Shown one piece after another: positions 26,736 to 33,077 of a DNA stretch of 34,942 nt; the stretch's first letter is position 1; the number at the start of each line of letters is the position of its first letter. This stretch comes from Chitinophagaceae bacterium. GTDB lineage: Bacteria; Bacteroidota; Bacteroidia; Chitinophagales; Chitinophagaceae. A program made the position numbers and the translations under genes. The notes under the pieces are model-generated. The model was not told the origin of the DNA. It ran no database searches and saw only the letters and a program-made list of their open reading frames with translations. The stretch is from the NCBI GenBank assembly GCA_947372235.1, contig CANBSW010000031.1, forward strand, positions 1 to 34,942, read 5' to 3'.

Positions 26736-26993
26736 TTGAAACAGCAGAATTTTGAATTCATTACCAAACACAAGAGCAAATCGCTCAATGATGTTACTCA
26801 ACGTATTACTTATAGTTTTAATAATATTGAAAGCACCATTATTGGGCAGGTAGAAGAAGACGGTAATAATATCTGTTTATACGAATACCGGGGCAAATAT
26901 ATTGGCACCGAATTTCTGATCTCCTTTTCTAAGAATTCGGTTTCCTATAAACTATTGAATGTAGAAGAGAAATCGCAGGAAGAGGTTCATTAA
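26736..26993 (+). CDS. Small hypothetical protein, start uncertain
   Basis: I do not recognise this 85-residue protein. It has the composition of a real cytosolic protein: a helix-like polar N-terminus (FEFITKHKSKSLNDVTQRI) and then strand-like segments (IESTIIGQVEEDGNNICLYE, KYIGTEFLISF, SVSYKLLN), ending in a charged tail. There is no signal or membrane segment. The only usable start in the open frame is TTG 26736, with no Shine-Dalgarno sequence; the frame is open from 26640 but has no ATG. Either a rare start is used or the gene has lost its 5' end. It is a lone plus-strand gene, convergent with the DinB-like gene. Confidence 0.4.
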   Translation: MKQQNFEFITKHKSKSLNDVTQRITYSFNNIESTIIGQVEEDGNNICLYEYRGKYIGTEFLISFSKNSVSYKLLNVEEKSQEEVH

Positions 26994-27090
26994 ATACTTG
27001 TTCTCTTGTATCTATTTAGAAAACAGTACAGACTCTCAACCCTCGATCGGGAAATTACTTATTTCACTCAATGCGTTGTGCTTTTAATAA

Positions 27091-27534
27091 TCAGCCAAGG
27101 AGTCTTCTGTGATAATTGATCTGCCCCAAATGATAATCCAGGTGTGCCAATAAATGCAAAAGAAAATATCCGGTGGTCATGGAATGATCCAATACTTTTT
27201 CAGGGTAATCAATTTCTAGATCTTCTACAGATAGCGTGCCTATAGTTTGGGGGATCAATATGGCAATCCGTTCAATATTTGCAATCATGTCTGCAACAGG
27301 AATATTTTTCTGACTAAATTCTTCCGGTCGGTTGCGAACATAACCGCTGTTTCCCAGTATACCTCCAATAAAGTGTTGCAGGTTACCCAGTAAGTGCAGG
27401 CAAAGATTACCCGCTGAATTGGAAATGCCTTCTGTTGTGATCCATAGTTTGGATTCATCGGTATAAGAGCTGATCTCTGTTTTTAGTCTCAGGATATCTC
27501 TTTCAAAAAGTTTGGCAAGGTCTTGTGTAAGCAT
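27091..27534 (-). CDS. DinB/DUF1572-like four-helix protein
   Basis: A 147-residue all-helical protein of the DinB/YfiT-like superfamily. The expected metal-binding histidines are visible: HLLGNLQHFIGG near residue 50 and HLLAHLDYHLGQINYHR near 127-143. Members bind a divalent metal, and some are thiol transferases (bacillithiol or mycothiol type), but most are uncharacterised. It is cytoplasmic, with no signal peptide. Downstream of the SDR gene on the same strand, it is separated from it by a hairpin element. Confidence 0.8.
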   Translation of the reverse strand: MLTQDLAKLFERDILRLKTEISSYTDESKLWITTEGISNSAGNLCLHLLGNLQHFIGGILGNSGYVRNRPEEFSQKNIPVADMIANIERIAILIPQTIGTLSVEDLEIDYPEKVLDHSMTTGYFLLHLLAHLDYHLGQINYHRRLLG

Positions 27535-27550
27535 TTATCAGGGATTTATT

Positions 27551-27625
27551 TCAATAAGAGAAGTAAGAGAAAAAGAGAGAGGTTTCAACTCTTGATACAC
27601 TCTTTCTCTCTTACCCTCTTATTGA
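27551..27625. repeat. Intergenic inverted repeat, AATAAGAG/GTAAGAG word
   Basis: TCAATAAGAG (27551-27560) pairs perfectly with CTCTTATTGA (27616-27625). Pairing continues inward with small mismatches (AGTAAGAGA with TCTCTTAC, then purine-rich against TCTTTCTC). The left arm is a run of AAGAG words. The element sits between the SDR and DinB-like genes. Confidence 0.75.
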
Positions 27626-27664
27626 ACTTTTATAAAATTCAGGTCTTTAACATAATGAAAAAAA

Positions 27665-28354
27665 TCAAGCATTATTATACACTTTGATCACAGATTCTCT
27701 AATAGGTGCATTTGTATCTGACACAATAAATTCGAGTATCTCAGCCAAAGCAGATGGTTTAACCCAGATAGAGGGATCTGTATCCGGCATACTTTTTCGA
27801 TTAAGTGGTGTATCTAATGTTGATGGCGCCACAACCGTAGCGGTAATATTTTTTCCTTTCGCTTCTTCATTCAAATATTCAGCCAGTTTGAATAATAAAG
27901 ATTTGGATAGCCCATAGGCAATCAGATTTTTACCCTGTGATGCTTCCAATGCCGGCCTTGCTCCTATAAAAACGATTCTTCCATTTCCATTCTCTTGCAT
28001 GTGTTTAAAAACCGGTTGTGTAACATGATAGGCAGTTTCAAAATTGAGGGCTATCTGTTTCTGAATATCGGCCATTGATGTTGCAGCAATATTTCCCATT
28101 GCAAAACCGCCTACTAATAATAAAGCAGCATCCAGTTTTGTATACTTTTCAATGATGGAAGCGATAAATAGGTTGGTTTCAGTTTCATTGCCCAGATCAA
28201 CAACCTGAACATCCAGTTTTTCATGCGCAGAAAAATCGGTTTTCATCGATTCTGCAATAACAGTGGCAATAACACGGTAACCTTTATCCAAAAAGGTTTT
28301 GGTAACAGCAGAACCCAGGTTTCCATTGGCGCCGGTAATTAGGACCGTTTTCAT
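27665..28354 (-). CDS. Short-chain dehydrogenase/reductase, dihydropteridine reductase-like
   Basis: A 229-residue NAD(P)-dependent oxidoreductase. It has the nucleotide motif GANGNLG (8-14) and the catalytic pair Tyr147 and Lys151 (YGLSK). The SDR catalytic Ser is not at its usual place, where the chain reads GARPAL. Quinonoid dihydropteridine reductase likewise lacks the Ser (GAKAAL). Other stretches resemble the human enzyme as I remember it: LLVGGFAMGN against VAGGWAGGN, and LDTPLNRKSMPDTD (180-193) against LDTPMNRKSMPEAD. It may therefore regenerate tetrahydropterin or reduce a related quinonoid substrate. It lies downstream of the polyketide operon, separated from it by a 130-bp gap with a hairpin, so a link with that pathway is possible but not shown. 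Confidence 0.88.
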   Translation of the reverse strand: MKTVLITGANGNLGSAVTKTFLDKGYRVIATVIAESMKTDFSAHEKLDVQVVDLGNETETNLFIASIIEKYTKLDAALLLVGGFAMGNIAATSMADIQKQIALNFETAYHVTQPVFKHMQENGNGRIVFIGARPALEASQGKNLIAYGLSKSLLFKLAEYLNEEAKGKNITATVVAPSTLDTPLNRKSMPDTDPSIWVKPSALAEILEFIVSDTNAPIRESVIKVYNNA

Positions 28355-28382
28355 GATTGGTTATTTTTTTAAGTCACTTTAT

Positions 28383-28459
28383 CGTGAGTCGTCAGTCGTG
28401 AGTAGTGAATAGTGAATATCTTTAGTGACTGATAACCTACTGACGACTCACTACTCACG
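28383..28459. repeat. Intergenic repeat with exact 7-bp period, GTGAGTC word
   Basis: Five units run without interruption at 7-bp steps: GTGAGTC, GTCAGTC, GTGAGTA, GTGAATA, GTGAATA (28384-28418). They face an inverted part in which CTGACGACTCAC (28440-28451) is the exact complement of GTGAGTCGTCAG (28384-28395), and ACTCACG (28453-28459) complements CGTGAGT (28383-28389). The arms can pair in more than one register. It lies between the YceI-like and SDR genes. Confidence 0.85.
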
Positions 28460-28484
28460 CAAACAAGTTACAAATTTTTATCCG

Positions 28485-29033
28485 CTATTCCTTCTGCGCA
28501 AAAACAGTTAATGCAATGCTCATATTATCTGATAAAACCATGCTGCCCTCTCCTATCTTAAAATCATGCCGGTAAAGTCTCATTTCGCCACTAAACAGTA
28601 AGCCACCATTTTTAGGAACAACAGTAAATGGAAAATTAATATCCTTACTGATCCCTTTTATGGTAAGCGTTCCTTTTATATAATATGGTCCGGATTTTAT
28701 CGGTTGCGTAATTTGTTTGGATACAAAACTGATCCGTGGATTATTTTCTGCATCCAGGTAAGATTTGCTTCTTAATGTACTGTCGCGGATATCGATATCA
28801 GTATTGATACTTGCTGCGGAAACACTGACAGAGAACAGGGCATTTTTAAGATCGGAAGGGCTGAACCTGATTTCGCCTTCCAGTCCGGACAACCTTCCTT
28901 CTGTTGCCATTCCAACATTTTTAATACTTGTTATTATTGTTGAAGCTTTATCAACCGGATGGTAATTCTGGGCAGATATAAATTCTGTGGTGATCAAAAA
29001 TATCAGCAGTATTCGCAATTGTATTCTTTTCAT
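28485..29033 (-). CDS. YceI-like periplasmic lipid-binding protein
   Basis: A 182-residue protein with a signal peptide (MKRIQLRILLIFLITTEFISAQ). The rest has the YceI beta-barrel pattern: STIITSIKNVG near the start, EGEIRFSPSDL, SVSAASINTDIDIRDSTLRS, YLDAENNPRISFVS, GTLTIKGISKDINFPFTV, and a C-terminal block LYRHDFKIGEGSMVLSDNMSI. YceI proteins are lipocalin-like barrels, and a Thermus member was crystallised with a bound polyisoprenoid. It is the last gene of the five-gene operon, 6 bases after the FAD oxidoreductase. A role in binding or carrying the lipid product is a reasonable inference. Confidence 0.88.
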   Translation of the reverse strand: MKRIQLRILLIFLITTEFISAQNYHPVDKASTIITSIKNVGMATEGRLSGLEGEIRFSPSDLKNALFSVSVSAASINTDIDIRDSTLRSKSYLDAENNPRISFVSKQITQPIKSGPYYIKGTLTIKGISKDINFPFTVVPKNGGLLFSGEMRLYRHDFKIGEGSMVLSDNMSIALTVFAQKE

Positions 29034-29039
29034 CCTTTC

Positions 29040-30185
29040 TTAAAATTTTGTTCCATGTGTTTGCCTGATAAGCATTCTGCTGAAAGCAGGAAATGCATGC
29101 ATCGACTTTAAAAATACAGCGGTTGATAAATTCCCTCCAAAAAAATATTGAACTATTCTGCCAATACGGGTTCTGGTTCCAAAATTATTTTGCCATTGAT
29201 GGGTGTATCCAGCTTCCATTTCCATTCTTGTGATCTTTCCGGATAAGAACCGTTCAATCATTTCAAAAGCGATCTTAGAGGAATGCATGGCCATACTCAT
29301 TCCATTACCACATAAGGGAGTGATCATTCCGGCAGCATCGCCCAGCACTAATACATGGTTCTCTACCTGTGTTTTTGGTTGAAAACTGATCTGCGAAATA
29401 ACAAGGGGTTGCTCATACAAATGCCTGGCCTCTGAAAATATTTTTTTTAACTGTGTATTTTTTGACAAAATATTTTTCTCCATTTCAGCAATTGAATTGC
29501 CTGAACGCTGAAGATTTTCGGCGGATGTAAGATAACACAAACAACTCTTCCCGTTTTCTATCTGCGATATGCCACAATAGCCATTACTAAAATTATGAAG
29601 GGCAATGGTATCAATAGGATTGGGATATTCAATATGATATTTCACTCCGATATAGTGATTGATCTTATTGGGCTTTGCCAAAGTAAAATTTCGATTCCAT
29701 TTTATATCAAGGTTACTGCGTTTGCCAAAACTGCCTGCCACAACATATGCTTTACATTGATTAGTGTTTGTTTGAATAGAAAAATGATCATTGTGATATA
29801 CTACATCATTTACTTTACAATCAGTATATATTATCACTCCTTTCTGCAAAGCAATTTGGTACAAAGTATTATCAAGCAGGTAACGACTGATACCAAATCC
29901 GCCCAGCGGCAGATCAAAATTGTACAATTTCCCTTTGGTATCAGAAACCTGAAGTTTGTTAATGATGGGTAAAGAAAACTTTTCTACAGGAACCCCACAT
30001 CGAATCAGAAAATCCTTGCTTTCCATACTGATATATTCACCGCAGACTTTGTGAAAAGGATAGTTTTCTTTTTCAAACAGAACCGTTTTGTAACCCGCAT
30101 CGGCAGATTGTATAGCAAGGGTTAATCCTGCCAGTCCGCCACCAATAATGGCGAGATCATATTCGTATCGGTCTCTATCAGCCAT
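29040..30185 (-). CDS. FAD-dependent oxidoreductase of the geranylgeranyl reductase/aromatic hydroxylase type
   Basis: A 381-residue flavoprotein. The dinucleotide motif IIGGGLAGL (13-21) with FEK (37-39), PFHKVCGEYIS (near 43) and the second FAD motif VLVLGDAAGMITPLCGNGM (Asp283) place it in the group that contains geranylgeranyl reductases and aromatic-ring hydroxylases; the VCGEY and PLCGNGM blocks lean to the reductase-like subgroup. In this operon it could hydroxylate or oxidise the polyketide ring to a quinone, as SrsC does in the Streptomyces alkylresorcinol pathway, or reduce prenyl double bonds. Its start overlaps the methyltransferase stop by 8 bases. Confidence 0.88.
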   Translation of the reverse strand: MADRDRYEYDLAIIGGGLAGLTLAIQSADAGYKTVLFEKENYPFHKVCGEYISMESKDFLIRCGVPVEKFSLPIINKLQVSDTKGKLYNFDLPLGGFGISRYLLDNTLYQIALQKGVIIYTDCKVNDVVYHNDHFSIQTNTNQCKAYVVAGSFGKRSNLDIKWNRNFTLAKPNKINHYIGVKYHIEYPNPIDTIALHNFSNGYCGISQIENGKSCLCYLTSAENLQRSGNSIAEMEKNILSKNTQLKKIFSEARHLYEQPLVISQISFQPKTQVENHVLVLGDAAGMITPLCGNGMSMAMHSSKIAFEMIERFLSGKITRMEMEAGYTHQWQNNFGTRTRIGRIVQYFFGGNLSTAVFLKSMHAFPAFSRMLIRQTHGTKF

Positions 30186-30873
30186 GTGTATAGACTATCA
30201 GGTGACGAAATGCCCATTTCCATTGAATACTCACTTTTCCAATTCCTGCTTTTTCAAATATGGTTTTCCATTCGTTCTTTAAAAACCCTCTGGCCACACT
30301 TAAAGGTGCATCGTTTTTAACGAGATAAGAATTAGAAAATAGCTTTGTAAGAATTTGTATGGAATAGTATGCGATCCTATTTCTATGCAGATCATTAATG
30401 AAAAATCCAAGTGTACAATTAGACCGCATCCAGTTTAGCTGTTGCATCAATTCCTGTTCTGTAAAGTGGTGACAAAAGAGACTGGAGAATATAATATCAG
30501 GTTTTTTTTCAAATTGCTCTTGCACATAATCGCTTACGATCCATTGAGTAATGCCCGACAATTGCTCTCGTTTTTGAGCAACATCAATACATTCGGGTTT
30601 CATATCAATACCTATACAACTCACTTCAATATTTTTTTTACTGCACCATTTTACAATAGCTGTTAAATTATCGCCACCCCCGCAGCCGATTTCGCAAACG
30701 GTTATTTTTTTTCTGTCGTCAATCAATGCTTCAAATCCTTTTATGGTAATTGCATGCCCCCCCAGCAAAGTGTTGATGGTATTGAGTTCTTCCATATTCT
30801 GTTTGATATCATCCAATGAAATATGATCTCCATCCAGCAATTCTTTTTGATATGAACGTTTACTCAGATTCAT
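30178..30873 (-). CDS. Class I SAM-dependent methyltransferase
   Basis: A 231-residue methyltransferase. I take ATG 30873 as the start: it overlaps the polyketide synthase stop in an ATGA arrangement, whereas a longer frame to 31113 only re-reads the synthase gene. The SAM motif is VCEIGCGGGDNL (59-70), followed by CIGIDMKPECIDVA and by DIIFSSLFCHHF as motif IV region. The C-terminal part (LSVARGFLKNEWKTIFEKAG) is ordinary for this family. It probably methylates the ring or a hydroxyl of the polyketide product, by analogy with SrsB in Streptomyces; which atom cannot be read from sequence. Confidence 0.9.
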   Translation of the reverse strand: MNLSKRSYQKELLDGDHISLDDIKQNMEELNTINTLLGGHAITIKGFEALIDDRKKITVCEIGCGGGDNLTAIVKWCSKKNIEVSCIGIDMKPECIDVAQKREQLSGITQWIVSDYVQEQFEKKPDIIFSSLFCHHFTEQELMQQLNWMRSNCTLGFFINDLHRNRIAYYSIQILTKLFSNSYLVKNDAPLSVARGFLKNEWKTIFEKAGIGKVSIQWKWAFRHLIVYTHG

Positions 30874-31955
30874 TCTTTTACAGCAATAAATGTTTCCATG
30901 GTTAATCCGGGGCCGAATGCCATTCCGAGAATTTTTTCGGGTGTATCTTTGATCGTATCCATCATCTCCTTTAATACAAACAGAACTGTTGGAGAAGACA
31001 TATTTCCATAGCGGGATAATACATTTCTTGAGGGTAATAAAGCATCTCCGGAAAGCGACAATTGTTTTTGTATCAGGTCCAATATTCTTTTTCCTCCGGG
31101 GTGTATGCACCATTGGGTAATATCATCAATGCTTAATCCATTATGGGTAAGTGCTGCATCTACAAACGCATTAATATCTTCCTGAATTAATTGGGGCACA
31201 TAACCACTTAAGGTCATTAAAAACCCTTTGCTGCTTAACTGCCAGGCCATTGCATCATTACCCCGATGAGCCACCTGCGAATAAAATCCTCGAAGTGATA
31301 AAGCATTCTTATTTTTAATAGTATTCGATACCAATACAGCAGCAGCCCCATCTGCAAAAAGCAAACTACTTGCAGCATTATCCTCACTGAATTCTTTTTG
31401 AAAATGAAGTGTACACAATTCTGTACAAACCATTACCACATTGGCATTGGGCGTACTATCGCAGATCATTTTGGCAATTTTTAAACCATGAATGGCTGCG
31501 TAACAACCCATGAAATTTACGGAGGTACGAAAAATATCCGGACTCATATTCATACAGTGCAATAAGGCCAGGTCTAAACCAGGTGCACTCATTCCTGTGC
31601 AACTAACGGTGATGAGGTGTGTGATCTGTTGCGGAGAAATCATTCCCTCAATACATTGTTCAATTGCTTTCATGGAAAGGGTTACCGACTCCATGTCGTA
31701 GACCTCCATTCGTTTTTCCAATGAAGGAAAAGCAACACCGGTTTCTTTCGGAATAAACTTTCTTTCATCGGGAGGTAGCCCATAATCGGCAATAACTGAA
31801 TAGCGTGTATCTATTCCGCTGTGATCATAGAGGAATTTCAGTTTTCGTTTATCCGCTGTATCCAGTTGATAGATATCCTGCATAAACGCTAGTATATCCG
31901 ACTGTTTATGACAATGATCAGGAACTTCGGTTGCTATAGAAATAATATCAGCCAA
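30870..31955 (-). CDS. Type III polyketide synthase (chalcone/stilbene synthase family)
   Basis: A 361-residue ketosynthase that should extend an acyl-CoA or similar starter with malonyl-CoA and cyclise the chain to a resorcinol, pyrone or related ring. The catalytic triad is complete: Cys151 (VNFMGCYAA), His285 (WCIHPGGKRILD) and Asn318 (RYGNMSSPT). The C-terminal GMAFGPGLTMETF motif is present. The start codon is TTG 31955: an in-frame stop lies at 31968 and the first ATG comes only at codon 25, inside the fold. The TTG overlaps the UbiA stop by 8 bases, so it is probably reached by coupled translation. The starter cannot be inferred, but the neighbours favour a lipid product. Confidence 0.95.
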   Translation of the reverse strand: MADIISIATEVPDHCHKQSDILAFMQDIYQLDTADKRKLKFLYDHSGIDTRYSVIADYGLPPDERKFIPKETGVAFPSLEKRMEVYDMESVTLSMKAIEQCIEGMISPQQITHLITVSCTGMSAPGLDLALLHCMNMSPDIFRTSVNFMGCYAAIHGLKIAKMICDSTPNANVVMVCTELCTLHFQKEFSEDNAASSLLFADGAAAVLVSNTIKNKNALSLRGFYSQVAHRGNDAMAWQLSSKGFLMTLSGYVPQLIQEDINAFVDAALTHNGLSIDDITQWCIHPGGKRILDLIQKQLSLSGDALLPSRNVLSRYGNMSSPTVLFVLKEMMDTIKDTPEKILGMAFGPGLTMETFIAVKE

Positions 31956-32814
31956 GATAATGGTAGATTAAAAGTGTGATAAAACCCAGATTGGTACAGG
32001 CAGATGCCAGCCAGTTCATTTGCATGGTATGTTTAAAATCTGCCATGGCATCATTTTTCCAAACCTGTATTGTCCACCTGATAAAATATACCAGAACAGG
32101 GAGAAAAAAGAGCTGCAATATTCCAAATGATAATAGTTGTTCTTTTTGTTGATAATACAAAAACAGTATGGAAAAAGCTGCGAGATAGATCAATGCGCAA
32201 AATACAAAGGTCCCTTTTTTACCAAGCAGTATGGAAATAGTACGAACGCCATCCCGTTTATCCTGTTCATGCTGGTATACCTGAGTGATGGGATAAAACC
32301 CGCCAATCAAAAAACAGGCAGCCATCATACCCAGCCAGGGCATCCCATTATTCTGCAAAACAGCTGCTCCCCGATATACCATCAGAAACAATAATCCACC
32401 CTGGTTTAGAATAACAGTGAGATAACCAATGATGGGATATTTTTTTAATCGAATCCCACGGTAACTATACATTCTTGAACAAATGATATAACAAACCAGC
32501 AGCCACATAAAAAAAACAGAGACCAATAAGGATAGTCCGATTGCCAAAAGATCCATCAATACTGTAACATAGAACAGTTCCTTCTCCGGTGCCATGGGTT
32601 GTTTGATACCACCAATACTGTCTGTATCCCGATCCATATAGCTATTATATCCATTGCTGGACGGATATAGCAGTAAGTGAATGATGCAGAAGATCAGCAA
32701 GGCTTTACCCGTATCTATCTGATTTACACAGCTGAGCGCAAACCAGAAAACCGGCATTAAAAAGAAGGAAAAAGGGAATCTTAATAATTGTATGGTAGAC
32801 CGTTTCAGAAGCAT
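31948..32814 (-). CDS. UbiA-family prenyltransferase
   Basis: A 288-residue membrane enzyme with about eight helices. It has both Asp-rich sites for the prenyl diphosphate and magnesium: Asn57-Asp61-Asp65 (NSYMDRDTD) and a second site with Asp185 and Asp188 (YQHEQDKRDGVRT). UbiA enzymes join an isoprenoid chain to an aromatic acceptor, as in ubiquinone, menaquinone or haem O synthesis. Here it is the first gene of the operon, followed with overlap by the type III polyketide synthase, so the aromatic acceptor may be the polyketide. It lacks the context of menA or cyoE. The gap upstream (32815-33077) must hold the operon promoter; no clear motif is visible. Confidence 0.9.
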   Translation of the reverse strand: MLLKRSTIQLLRFPFSFFLMPVFWFALSCVNQIDTGKALLIFCIIHLLLYPSSNGYNSYMDRDTDSIGGIKQPMAPEKELFYVTVLMDLLAIGLSLLVSVFFMWLLVCYIICSRMYSYRGIRLKKYPIIGYLTVILNQGGLLFLMVYRGAAVLQNNGMPWLGMMAACFLIGGFYPITQVYQHEQDKRDGVRTISILLGKKGTFVFCALIYLAAFSILFLYYQQKEQLLSFGILQLFFLPVLVYFIRWTIQVWKNDAMADFKHTMQMNWLASACTNLGFITLLIYHYLG

Positions 32815-33077
32815 ATAAATAGTTGCTGGAAATGTATAAGATAGTCCATTTTAACGGTATGTATCAATTACAGTTTAACCGGTTCTTTTGTTTGGTATCT
32901 TATTCCATTTATATATACGAAAAGGGCACCAGAAGAGTTGTGTTGGAAAATTATAAACCCAATTAAGTGTTAACAGCCCGTTAAGAGCCTTGCAAGTATC
33001 CAGAACGGATAATGAATTTTGAAAAAAATATCCTTTCTTTCCCGTTAGCATTTATCTTGCAAGACAAATTAACCGGG

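Noticed and set aside
1156..28459. CRISPR array or ordinary interspersed palindromic (REP) repeats
   Set aside because: No unit of 20-40 bp recurs with spacers between copies, and the elements share a building rule rather than one consensus sequence.
3444..28459. All hairpins being Rho-independent terminators
   Set aside because: Only the elements at 6091-6190 and 9411-9466 are followed by a T-run on the transcribed strand; the others lack it or have A-rich flanks.
30874..31113. 80-residue N-terminal extension of the methyltransferase
   Set aside because: It lies wholly inside the polyketide synthase gene in another frame and does not resemble a methyltransferase; ATG 30873 gives an ATGA overlap with the synthase stop.
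33000..33077. Bacteroidota-type promoter (TTTG / TAnnTTTG) before the 33078 gene
   Set aside because: TATCTTGC near 33052 is a partial match to the -7 box, but the nearest TTTG upstream is about 31 bases away, too far for the usual spacing.
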